Shown here: in pieces, positions 17,267 to 24,601 of the stretch
Position numbering within the stretch: the stretch's first letter is position 1
How the letters are laid out: each line of letters opens with the position of its first letter
NCBI GenBank assembly: GCA_934725015.1
Contig: CAKVAS010000013.1
Span: 15,193-79,192, forward strand
Reading direction: 5' to 3'
Length of the DNA stretch: 64,000 bases
Source: an uncultured Bacteroidales bacterium
GTDB taxonomy: Bacteria; Bacteroidota; Bacteroidia; Bacteroidales; UBA932
Position numbers and translations under genes: made by a program
The notes under the pieces: generated by a model
Database searches by the model: none
The model's input: only the letters and a program-made list of their open reading frames with translations
Told to the model about the DNA's origin: nothing

Positions 17267-20200
17267 CTAAAACGACAGGTTCAGGTTGAGTTTCACAATC
17301 CTCATCGTCGGGTAGTAGTTCTCGGCGGTGGTGAGCCTCTGCGGGTCCTGCTCCATGAGACTCGTGAACGTCAGGAGGTTGTTGCATATCACTCCCACCG
17401 AAAGCGAGCGGACTCCGAGCGCCCTGCGGAGCCTCTTTCCGTCGAAGGTGTAGGAGAGGGACATCTCCTTGACCGTCAGGTAGTCCGACTTCTTCCATGT
17501 GTAGCCGTCAAGGGCAAGGTCATATCCCGGCCACGCGGAAGTTCCCCCGGCCCACGAGTACATCTCGTCCGAAAGCGAGAGCGCCGGGACGGAAGAGCTG
17601 CGGTTCGACGGGGTCCAGTAGTCGAGGTGGGAGGCGTGGACGACATAATCCCCCGAATAGAAAGGTATTATAGCGGCGCGCCTGTAGTTTATGTACTTGC
17701 CTATCGTTCCCGTGCAGAGCGTCCTGAAGGAGAGCCCCTTCCAGCTGAAGCCGAAGTTGAAGGAATATACTCCCGGCGCGTAGGTCGAGCCCCTGAGCGT
17801 ATGGAGGTCATTCTGGGCTATGCTTCCGTCGGCGGTGTAGTCGAGGAACTTATATACTCCCGGAACGACGTTGGTCCATTCGGAGGTGTAGAGCGGGTAG
17901 CCGTGAATCTCGTCAATCGAGTTGAAGTAGCGGTCATCGACGAGAGTGCTGCCGGTCCTCGCGGAGTTCAGCGGAGTCCCCGCATATTTCTGATATTCCG
18001 GAGCATACGGAGCGTCGCCATAGCTCGTGATCCTGTTCTCGCTCAGTCCGAGCATCGCCCCGACATTGTAGGCGAAGCCCCCGTCCGTCCTGTCCTTCCA
18101 GTTAATCTCGACCTCGAAGCCGTGCTTTTTCAGAGCGCCCGTGTTCACGTCCTTGTACTTCACGCCGACGAACGGGGTCACCACCGGGGCCATCAGCATA
18201 TCGCTGCGCTTCTCGTCGTACAGATCGACCTCAAGCCTGAGCCTGTCATTGAGCCAGCCCATCTCGATGCCGACGTCCTGCTTGTGCGCGGTTTCCCAGC
18301 GGGCGTCGAGGTTGGCTGCGGCGTCCTCCACGATGTAGCCGTAGCTGTTCTTCGTCCACGAGGAGTAGTAGAGCCAGTTGCTCGAAGAGCTGTCGCTTCC
18401 GACAAGGCCGTTGGAGTAGCGGAGCTTCATGAGGCTCCACCACGGCATTGCCTCTTTCCAGAACTTTTCCTTTGACATCACATAGCCGACGGCGACCGAA
18501 GGAAAGACTCCGTAGCGGTACTTGGGCGAGAACTGCTCGCTGCCTGTAATTCCGAGGTTGGCCTCGAAGAGGTAGCGTCCCCTGTAGTCGTAGGTCGCCC
18601 TCGCCACGAAGGACTGGTTGCGCTTGGGGAAGGACGCGCCGCTGTTGTACTGGCGCTGGTTGTAGAGCGCGAGCGCGGTGACGTTGTGGGCGTCGGCGAA
18701 CTTGCGGCTGTAGTTCAGAGAGCCTTCGAGATAGGTGATGTAGGTCACGCCCGTCGCGGAATTGTCCTGAGTGACGGCGTACGGGTTCGGGCTATAGACG
18801 AAGTCCGACGCCGCGCCTACCGGAACCCAGATGTCGTCGGAACCCGCGTCGTACATGTTCCAATCGATGTTATACTGGGCCATATAGGCCTTGACTTTCT
18901 TCGAGATTCGGGAATATGCCGACGTCAGTCCGAACTTTCCCGTCAGCGACAGGCCCTTGGTGATGAAGTCGAGGTCCTGCCTGAGGATTATGTCCGTCAT
19001 GAGCCTGTTGGTCATCGTCTGCTGATAGTCCGGATCGGCAAGCATACTGTACGGGTTCGAGTAGGCGTGTCCCTGGTTTCCTCCGAGGCGCATCCCCGTG
19101 AGTCCGGGATAGTTCACGTCGGGGAACTGCTCAAGCGCCCACTCGGGATAATAGGCCGGGTAGGAGATGGTCGGGGCCTGATAGATGGTGCTGAACACCG
19201 TCGAGGAGTTCCACGCGGTCGAAAGCCGCTTCTCCATGTTCGTCACTCCGCCGACCTTCAGGGAAAGGAGGGTCGAGCGGGTGATGTTCCAGTCCATGTT
19301 CATGCGGTAGGAAATCCTGTCGCTGCTGTAGTTCGTGCCGTCGGTAATTTCACGGATTATCGAGCCGTCGTGGACATAGCCAACGCCGAGATAGTACTTG
19401 ATCTTCTCCGTGCCCCCGGACATCGTGAGGTCGGCGTCCGTGCTCAGGGCGAAGTCGCGCAGCAGTAGGCCGTACCAGTCAACGTCCGGATAGCGCAGCG
19501 GCTCAGACTGGTCGGCGTACTTGCGTATCACCTCGTCCGAGAATATGGAGCCGAAAGAGCCTGTGTTCTTCAGGGCGATGTTGGCCATACGCGCCACGGT
19601 CGCCGCGTCCACGTGCGATGGGATGAACAGCGGCGTGTTGAAGCCCTGGTTCACATTGACGGAAAATTTCGGAGCTCCCTTCGCGCCGGTCTTGGTCGTG
19701 ACGAGAATCACCCCGTTCGCGCCCTTCGCGCCATAGACCGCCGTGGCTGAGGCGTCCTTCAGAACCGAAACGCTGGCAACATCCGAAGGGGAGATGGAGT
19801 TCATCGGGCGCTCTATGCCATCGACCATCACGAGAGGCTCGCTGCCGTTCCAGCTGGAGAGTCCGCGAATCATGAGCGTCGCGTCGCTCTCGCCCGGGGC
19901 TCCGCTCTGAGAATAGACCAGCAGTCCCGGAACCTTGCCGGCAAGCGCGTTGTTCAGCAGGCTCGTTCCGGTGCCGGCGATGTCCTCGGCCTTCACGTTG
20001 GTGATTGCCCCCACGACGCTCTCCCGACGCTGCACGCCGTAGCCCACGACGACGGTCTCCTCGATTTCGAGCCGCTCCTCCTCAAGACGGACCGCCATCG
20101 GGGAGCCGGAGGCGGCCGGCAGTTCAACCGTCCTGTAGCCCATGCAGGTGAAGACCAGCGCCGCCCCCGAAGGAGCTGAAACCGTGAACGCGCCGTCCAT

Positions 20201-20446
20201 GTCAGTCATCACCCCGGACGACGGCCTGTCCTTGACCAGGACCACGACTCCCGGCAGCGGGGCTCCCGAAGCGTCCCGCACGGTTCCTCGCACGGTAACG
20301 GCCTCGTCCGTCCGCGGCTTTCCCCCGGCCGCCTCTCCGGCCGCCGCGAAGCTCCCGCCGCCGCTCTCCGCCCCCGAGGTCAGAGGCGAGAAGGCAAGCA
20401 GCACGCACGCCGCAAATTCAAGATATTGTTTCATATTCATTACCAT
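17267..20446 (-). CDS. SusC-like TonB-dependent transporter (SusC1)
   Basis: A 1059-aa SusC/RagA protein. After the signal peptide it has the carboxypeptidase-regulatory-like domain ('VTVRGTVRDASGAPLPGVVV', 'TDMDGAFTVSAP', 'LVFTCMGYRTVELP'), the linker 'VVVGYGVQRRESVVGAI', the plug ('NALAGKVPGLLVYSQSG', 'IRGLSSWNGSEPLVMVDGIERP', 'VASVSVLKDASATAVYGAKGANGVILVTTK', in pieces) and a beta-barrel ending 'YPTMRIVKLNLNLSF'. It imports oligosaccharides across the outer membrane using TonB. The first ATG (20446) overlaps the end of the BACON gene; ATGs at 20440 and 20434 are alternatives, the last giving MKQYLEFAACVLLAF. It is the main transporter of the locus, paired with SusD1. Confidence 0.95.
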   Translation of the reverse strand: MVMNMKQYLEFAACVLLAFSPLTSGAESGGGSFAAAGEAAGGKPRTDEAVTVRGTVRDASGAPLPGVVVLVKDRPSSGVMTDMDGAFTVSAPSGAALVFTCMGYRTVELPAASGSPMAVRLEEERLEIEETVVVGYGVQRRESVVGAITNVKAEDIAGTGTSLLNNALAGKVPGLLVYSQSGAPGESDATLMIRGLSSWNGSEPLVMVDGIERPMNSISPSDVASVSVLKDASATAVYGAKGANGVILVTTKTGAKGAPKFSVNVNQGFNTPLFIPSHVDAATVARMANIALKNTGSFGSIFSDEVIRKYADQSEPLRYPDVDWYGLLLRDFALSTDADLTMSGGTEKIKYYLGVGYVHDGSIIREITDGTNYSSDRISYRMNMDWNITRSTLLSLKVGGVTNMEKRLSTAWNSSTVFSTIYQAPTISYPAYYPEWALEQFPDVNYPGLTGMRLGGNQGHAYSNPYSMLADPDYQQTMTNRLMTDIILRQDLDFITKGLSLTGKFGLTSAYSRISKKVKAYMAQYNIDWNMYDAGSDDIWVPVGAASDFVYSPNPYAVTQDNSATGVTYITYLEGSLNYSRKFADAHNVTALALYNQRQYNSGASFPKRNQSFVARATYDYRGRYLFEANLGITGSEQFSPKYRYGVFPSVAVGYVMSKEKFWKEAMPWWSLMKLRYSNGLVGSDSSSSNWLYYSSWTKNSYGYIVEDAAANLDARWETAHKQDVGIEMGWLNDRLRLEVDLYDEKRSDMLMAPVVTPFVGVKYKDVNTGALKKHGFEVEINWKDRTDGGFAYNVGAMLGLSENRITSYGDAPYAPEYQKYAGTPLNSARTGSTLVDDRYFNSIDEIHGYPLYTSEWTNVVPGVYKFLDYTADGSIAQNDLHTLRGSTYAPGVYSFNFGFSWKGLSFRTLCTGTIGKYINYRRAAIIPFYSGDYVVHASHLDYWTPSNRSSSVPALSLSDEMYSWAGGTSAWPGYDLALDGYTWKKSDYLTVKEMSLSYTFDGKRLRRALGVRSLSVGVICNNLLTFTSLMEQDPQRLTTAENYYPTMRIVKLNLNLSF

Positions 20447-21147
20447 TTGTATCTGTCGTCATCAATAATGTAACCTTCATTTCCGGCCTCGCCGCCGAAA
20501 CCCCTGCGGTCCCCCTTGGCCTCCTGAGTGATTGTGCAGCGCGTCCTGTAAACCTTCCCTTGGGCATCCTTGCAGACAAGCCATATCACGGCAGTGCGGC
20601 GCGCCTCGACCGGATTGGGCGAAAGAGCGAAACGGACATTATCCTGCTCTACAGACAGCGCTCCAACCCAGTCTTCCGCACATTCGGCCGACAACTGCGA
20701 AAGCGGCACGTTGGCGCTGTAGGGAATCCCGAAATCTCCTCCTGCGGCCGGATAAATCATGTCCGGCGGGAACAGGTTCAGCACGGGCGAGCCCTTGGCC
20801 GACTCCTGATTCACCTCTATCTCCACGCGAAGCTCACTTCCCGAAAGGGACAGCACGAGTTTCGTGAAGCGGTAGAGAGCGTCGTTGGGTTCAAACTCCA
20901 GGACAAGCTCTCCGTCGCCGTCCCCGGACGCGACGGAGAGCCGCACCCAGTCGGCCTCCGCCTCAAGTTCCGCGGCCCATGCCCCGGAGGCATAGACCTC
21001 GACGGTCTGCCGTCCGCCCTCAGCGACCGCCGTGACGACGGTTCTGTCCGTGGAAAGCTTCTCCTCGGTCGCTTCCTTCCGGCAGGACACCAGGGCCGCG
21101 ACAAGGACGGCCGATGCAAGAAAAATTTTGTGTATATTCATAATCAT
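20440..21147 (-). CDS. BACON-domain lipoprotein
   Basis: A 235-aa lipoprotein ('MNIHKIFLASAVLVAALVSC'). Two BACON-like beta-sandwich repeats can be seen: one about residues 35-115 ('VVTAVAEGGRQTVEVYASGAWAAELEADW'-type pattern, 'VRLSVASGDGDGELVLEFEPND', ending 'VEIEVNQE') and a second about 130-215 ('AAGGDFGIPYSANVPLSQ', 'AVIWLVCKDAQGK', ending 'TRCTITQE'). BACON domains occur in surface glycan-binding or mucin-contact proteins; a binding role in this PUL is an inference. The start overlaps the end of the epimerase gene (TAATG) and the end overlaps the SusC1 start, which suggests coupled translation. Confidence 0.72.
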   Translation of the reverse strand: MIMNIHKIFLASAVLVAALVSCRKEATEEKLSTDRTVVTAVAEGGRQTVEVYASGAWAAELEAEADWVRLSVASGDGDGELVLEFEPNDALYRFTKLVLSLSGSELRVEIEVNQESAKGSPVLNLFPPDMIYPAAGGDFGIPYSANVPLSQLSAECAEDWVGALSVEQDNVRFALSPNPVEARRTAVIWLVCKDAQGKVYRTRCTITQEAKGDRRGFGGEAGNEGYIIDDDRYKW

Positions 21148-22304
21148 TATCTTATTGTGCTGAAACGGTATTCACAGCGATGCGTGTAGGTTTCGCCGGG
21201 CTCAAGGAAAGGATTCGGGAAGGACGGCTTGTTAGGGGCGTCGGGCCAGTTCTGGGTCTCGAAGGTGAACGAGCCGAAGCGGTCGAGAGGCTTTCCGTTC
21301 TTGCCCCGCTCCTCGCCGGTCCACCACTGCCCGCTGTAGAGCTGCAGCCCCGGCTGGTCCGTCCACACGGAAAGGAAGATTCCGTTGGATGGATTGTAAA
21401 GCGACGCGGCCTCGCGCATCCCCTCGCCGTTTATGCAGAAATTGTGGTCAAATCCGCCGTTGCTCCTGACTATCTGCGGGTCGCCGCTTTCGAGCGCGTC
21501 GCGTACAGGGTGCGGGCTGCGATAGTCGAACGCCGTCCCCTCCACGGGAATCGGGGTCTCAATCACATCCGGGCCGTCCGTTCCGAGAAAGGAGTCCGCG
21601 TTCACCCGCAGGACATAGTCTCCGCAGGTTCCGCTGCCCTCTCCCCCGAGGTTGAAGTAGGGATGGTTGGAGATGTTGACGGGACGGACGGCGTCAGTCG
21701 TCGCCAGATAGTCTATCCTCCACGTGCGGCCGGAGGTAAGCGTGTATGTCATCAGGATGTCCAGGTTCCCGGGGAATCCCTCCGCGCCGTCAGGATGGAG
21801 GCAGCGGAATGTCAGCGAGCTGTCAGTCTGCGCGACAAAGTCCCAGACCACCGAGTCCAGTCCCCTGAAGCCGCCGTGGAGCGTGCCGGTGCCGTTGTGG
21901 TTGGCGGAGAGCCTGTATGTCCTGCCGTCATGAGAGTACGACGCGCCGACTATGCGGTTGGCGACCGGCCCCACCACCGCGCCGAGAAACCTCTCGCGCC
22001 TGTAGTTCACATACTCGTCCAAAGTCCCGTGCCCGAGGACGACGTCCACCATGTCGCCGTTCCGGTCCGGAACAAGAAGCGACACGACCCGGCCTCCGTA
22101 GTTGGTCGCCTGAAGAATCATGTCCGGGCGGGAAATGGTGTAGAGCGCCGTCTCCTTGCCGTCAATGCTGCCGGCGAAGCCTTCCGGGCTGACAAGAACC
22201 GAGCCTTCCGAGCAGGAGACAAGAGCCTGCACGGAAAGGCAGAGGGCAATTCCCGGTAACAGGAATGAGGCAACCGAAGATAAAAGACCTTTGATTCGCA
22301 TCAT
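21147..22304 (-). CDS. galM: Exported aldose 1-epimerase (mutarotase)
   Basis: About 385 aa from the ATG at 22304 (or 22301), which gives a lipoprotein signal 'MRIKGLLSSVASFLLPGIALCLSVQALVSC'-like run (hydrophobic, ending LVSC); the frame extends upstream to 22340 but that adds an unlikely N-terminus. GalM motifs are 'ATNYGGRVVSLLVPDRNG', 'GAVVGPVANRIVGASY', 'LHGGFRGLDSVVWDF', 'NISNHPYFNLGG' (catalytic His), 'GGFDHNFCING' and 'TFETQNWPDAPN' (catalytic Glu). It interconverts anomers of aldoses such as galactose. With a lipoprotein signal it would act outside the cytoplasm on sugars released by the locus. It lies 65 bp after the beta-helix gene. Confidence 0.88.
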   Translation of the reverse strand: MMRIKGLLSSVASFLLPGIALCLSVQALVSCSEGSVLVSPEGFAGSIDGKETALYTISRPDMILQATNYGGRVVSLLVPDRNGDMVDVVLGHGTLDEYVNYRRERFLGAVVGPVANRIVGASYSHDGRTYRLSANHNGTGTLHGGFRGLDSVVWDFVAQTDSSLTFRCLHPDGAEGFPGNLDILMTYTLTSGRTWRIDYLATTDAVRPVNISNHPYFNLGGEGSGTCGDYVLRVNADSFLGTDGPDVIETPIPVEGTAFDYRSPHPVRDALESGDPQIVRSNGGFDHNFCINGEGMREAASLYNPSNGIFLSVWTDQPGLQLYSGQWWTGEERGKNGKPLDRFGSFTFETQNWPDAPNKPSFPNPFLEPGETYTHRCEYRFSTIR

Positions 22305-22369
22305 GACAGGAAATCTTGGTAATGCACGAAACTGATGCAAGTTATTTTTTTTAGATTTCTTAGCCCCCT

Positions 22370-23884
22370 TTACAGAGCGTAGTCGGACAGCGTGAACAGC
22401 TTGTCCTTTGAAGGCGTGGAAAGGAAGGTGCCGTTTCCGACAAGGTCAATTACCTCGGGAAGCAGCGTCTTCGAGCCGCCCGTGGGCTTGAGCACGAGAA
22501 CCGACCAGCCGTCCTTCTTGACCGCTGACACGCCGCAGGAAGCGCCTGTGCTTGGCTCGTTCTTCTCCACAGTCCCGTCAGTTCCGATGACAAGGTCGGT
22601 GTAGCCGCCGTCGCCGTGCATGATGCGCAGGCTGTTCGCGGAGGCGGACGGAGCCACGGCCCCGATGACGGCTCCGGAGGCAGGGAGCGTCTGCGGCGAA
22701 GAGAAGACATATTCCGCATTCCTCCCGTCGAACTTCATCATCAGGGACAGGTCGTAAGGGTTCAGCTTCGCCCCGGAGCGGACGATGTTGTCATGGAAGG
22801 TTATCTTCGAGTCGTAGTCCTTGAGTATAAGGTCTTCAGGAATATCGAAAATCCTGAATCCGGACGGCTTGTAGTCGAGGTTGAAGATGCAGTTCGTGAC
22901 CTTCGCCTCAAGCTTTCCGCTGCCGCTGCCCCACGAAATGAAGCTTCGGCCGAAATTCTCTATGTAGGAATGGCTTATGCACTTGTCAATCACAAGGTTC
23001 ACGTCGATGTCGCCGTCAATGACGAAGTCGCGGTTGGTCGTGTCGAAATAGACCTGGCTGAACTGGTAGAATCCCTGACGGGCAATCTTCACGCCCACCG
23101 TCTCGGCGAAGTCGCCGGTCTGTCCGTCCCCTACTCTCCATGTGAGGATATGGAAGTTGTTGATGATATGTCCCGCCCCTTCGGTGTAGAGCCCGCAGCG
23201 GGTCCCATAGACGAAAGTGTCGGAAATCTTGCAGTCACCGCAGCGCTGTCCGATGTATATTCCGTAATTGTCGTCGTTGGACGAGAGGCCCTGGACGCTC
23301 ACGTTGTCAAGCTTCGTGTCGCTGCTGCCCGTGCCCTTGAAGTCGCTGCTGCAGCTGATTTCGATGTGGCGACCCTTGCAGTAATAGACAGAGAGCTCCC
23401 TCAGCGCGACCAGCTGCTTGAGCCCGTTCACCCAGATGCCCCTCTTCGTGTGCGTAGCGTCAAAATGCCCTCCCTCGACATAAGAGAACTGCCTCAGCCC
23501 GGCATCCTTTGTCTTCATTTCCGTGAAGCCTATCATAAGAAGCGCCTCCAGAGGTTTGTCCGAAGTGATGTGGGCATTCTTGTCGAAGACGAGATTCACG
23601 TTCTTGGCGTAGTCGTAAGGCGTCTTAATCGGTTCAGTGAGGTTGTATGTTCCGGCCGGGAAATAGAGCGTGCTGCCGTAGGCGTCCTTGACGAGCCTGT
23701 TGAGTTCCTTGCCGATTTCGCTGCCGTCGTTGCTGATTCCGTATTCGGTCACGACGATGTAGCCGTTGTCGGAGGATGACTGCCCGCCGGGAGTCTCGGC
23801 CTTGGCGCAGGATGAGAATGCGGCAAGAAGGGCGAACGCGGCGGCGGAAGCCCGCAGGAATGATGTCGAAATGTTCAGTGTCAT
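22370..23884 (-). CDS. Pectate-lyase-superfamily beta-helix lipoprotein
   Basis: A 504-aa protein, first gene of the PUL operon. The N-terminus is a lipoprotein signal (AAAFALLAAFSSC, Cys about 26). 'VVTEYGISNDGSEIGKELNRLVKDAYGSTLYFPAGTYNLTEPIKT' (in three pieces) is the typical entry of a pectate-lyase_3 / right-handed beta-helix domain: a short segment, a bound length, then 'YFPAGTY'. Rungs follow to about residue 390. A small C-terminal beta domain (about 400-490) is unassigned. Such folds include lyases, epimerases and glycosidases; no catalytic set could be picked out, so activity is unknown. The leader is long (about 318 nt from the predicted start site). Confidence 0.72.
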   Translation of the reverse strand: MTLNISTSFLRASAAAFALLAAFSSCAKAETPGGQSSSDNGYIVVTEYGISNDGSEIGKELNRLVKDAYGSTLYFPAGTYNLTEPIKTPYDYAKNVNLVFDKNAHITSDKPLEALLMIGFTEMKTKDAGLRQFSYVEGGHFDATHTKRGIWVNGLKQLVALRELSVYYCKGRHIEISCSSDFKGTGSSDTKLDNVSVQGLSSNDDNYGIYIGQRCGDCKISDTFVYGTRCGLYTEGAGHIINNFHILTWRVGDGQTGDFAETVGVKIARQGFYQFSQVYFDTTNRDFVIDGDIDVNLVIDKCISHSYIENFGRSFISWGSGSGKLEAKVTNCIFNLDYKPSGFRIFDIPEDLILKDYDSKITFHDNIVRSGAKLNPYDLSLMMKFDGRNAEYVFSSPQTLPASGAVIGAVAPSASANSLRIMHGDGGYTDLVIGTDGTVEKNEPSTGASCGVSAVKKDGWSVLVLKPTGGSKTLLPEVIDLVGNGTFLSTPSKDKLFTLSDYAL

Positions 23885-23997
23885 AATAAATTATGTATTT
23901 ATGAAATTTTCAGTAAATCGGTGTGTACCGTATATATCGGAGTCTATGTAATTATGTGTATCTGATTCTATATTGATTTCGCGTGTATATTATGAAA
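23885..23997. other. AT-rich leader segment without recognised content
   Basis: Between the repeated leader element and the beta-helix gene start there are about 110 AT-rich bases. I see no gene, hairpin terminator or further repeat in it. Confidence 0.5.
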
Positions 23998-24130
23998 CCT
24001 TCAAAAAATAACCTGCATCATCTTTTTCGTTCTTTTCGGTCTATCTTTCTTTTCTCATCGGTCATGTACCTCCAGTACACTCCCTCTTCCAAAAGAAACC
24101 TATCCTCGAAAATAAAAGACAAATCTGAAG
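23998..24130 (-). repeat. Repeated 5' leader element, copy 2 (PUL leader) with two overlapping short ORFs
   Basis: On the minus strand this segment repeats the parE leader (see 1846-1956), including GGTACATGACCGATGAGAAA. Here it contains a 28-codon frame from 24148 to 24062 (starting MKKNKLLQICLL, later FFWKREC) whose stop overlaps by ATGA the start of a 15-codon frame, 24065 to 24018 (MTDEKRKIDRKERKR). A third very short frame (MMQVIF) begins in the stop of the second. The distal part (ACGAAAAAGATGATGCAGG and the following T tract) is also found before the AraC gene at 39294-39347. It lies between the predicted transcription start (about 24202) and the first PUL gene. Confidence 0.6.
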
Positions 24131-24180
24131 CAGTTTATTTTTTTTCATGTTTCTATATTATAAAAGCTTCGCTTTATTTT

Positions 24181-24200
24181 GGTGTGGTGTAGTGTGGTGC
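24181..24200. promoter_or_regulatory. Operator-like site O1 (PUL promoter)
   Basis: GGTGTGGTGTAGTGTGGTGC consists of two direct GTGTGGTG octamers 10 bp apart. It lies just after the predicted start site of the minus-strand PUL promoter, the place of a repressor site. Nearly the same 20-mer occurs at O2 (24340-24359, other strand) and O3 (28426-28445). The FucR-like GntR proteins encoded at both ends of the locus are the likely binders; this is inference. Confidence 0.6.
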
Positions 24201-24201
24201 A

Positions 24202-24243
24202 ATCTTTTGCAAAGATAGAATTTTCTTCCCGAATTTTCCAAAA
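24202..24243 (-). promoter_or_regulatory. PUL operon promoter
   Basis: On the minus strand TTTGG (24239-24243) and TATCTTTG (24217-24210) are about 21 bp apart, matching the Bacteroidetes -33/-7 elements. Start would be near 24202, about 318 nt before the beta-helix gene. Confidence 0.65.
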
Positions 24244-24308
24244 TTATTTGGATTTTTTGCAGACATCCCATTCGCATCCCAGAAAAAATGAAAAAATATC
24301 CCGAAACC

Positions 24309-24340
24309 TTTTTGTATTTTGAAAATATATAATACCTTTG
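24309..24340 (+). promoter_or_regulatory. Promoter for the small peptide / fimbrillin-like genes
   Basis: TTTTTG (24309-24314) and TACCTTTG (24333-24340), 18 bp apart, match the Bacteroidetes consensus. The start site near 24347 falls inside operator-like site O2. Confidence 0.7.
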
Positions 24341-24359
24341 CACCTAACTACACCACACC
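24340..24359. promoter_or_regulatory. Operator-like site O2
   Basis: The reverse strand reads GGTGTGGTGTAGTTAGGTGC, matching O1 at 17 of 20 positions and in inverted orientation to it. It covers the predicted start site of the rightward promoter, so the two divergent promoters each carry one copy placed the same way. Confidence 0.6.
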
Positions 24360-24401
24360 AAAGTTACTGAATACATAAAATCATAAACAAATATCAAAAT
24401 C

Positions 24402-24578
24402 ATGGTACAAGACACTATCTTAACCAATACCCCCCCCCACGGCATCAGGACATACTTTTCGCCGGAAATGAGGGTTATGGCAATCGCGGGAGAGACCGGC
24501 TTCGCCGCAAGCCCCGCACAGTACAATGAAGTCTCCAACGACAGCTACACAATCTCCGAGGAGGTATTTCAATGGTAA
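24402..24578 (+). CDS. 58-aa peptide ahead of the fimbrillin-like gene
   Basis: ATG at 24402 opens a 58-codon frame about 55 nt after the predicted start site; the stop at 24576-24578 overlaps the first possible ATG of the next gene (24572). The peptide begins MVQDTILTNTPPHGIRTYFS and has a 'YFSPEMRVMAIAGE' segment. This resembles the short Bacteroidales peptides with a 'Y-x-x-P-x-x-x-V' core that often precede surface-protein genes, but I cannot name a family. There is no signal peptide. Position between a good promoter and an overlapping gene supports that it is translated; the function is unknown. Confidence 0.55.
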   Translation: MVQDTILTNTPPHGIRTYFSPEMRVMAIAGETGFAASPAQYNEVSNDSYTISEEVFQW

Positions 24579-24601
24579 CCTGCAAGAAAAAACACAAGAA
24601 A

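Noticed and set aside
16042..18475. Two plus-strand frames of 415 and 420 codons opposite SusD1/SusC1
   Set aside because: Both are antisense to clear SusD and SusC genes and show no family features.
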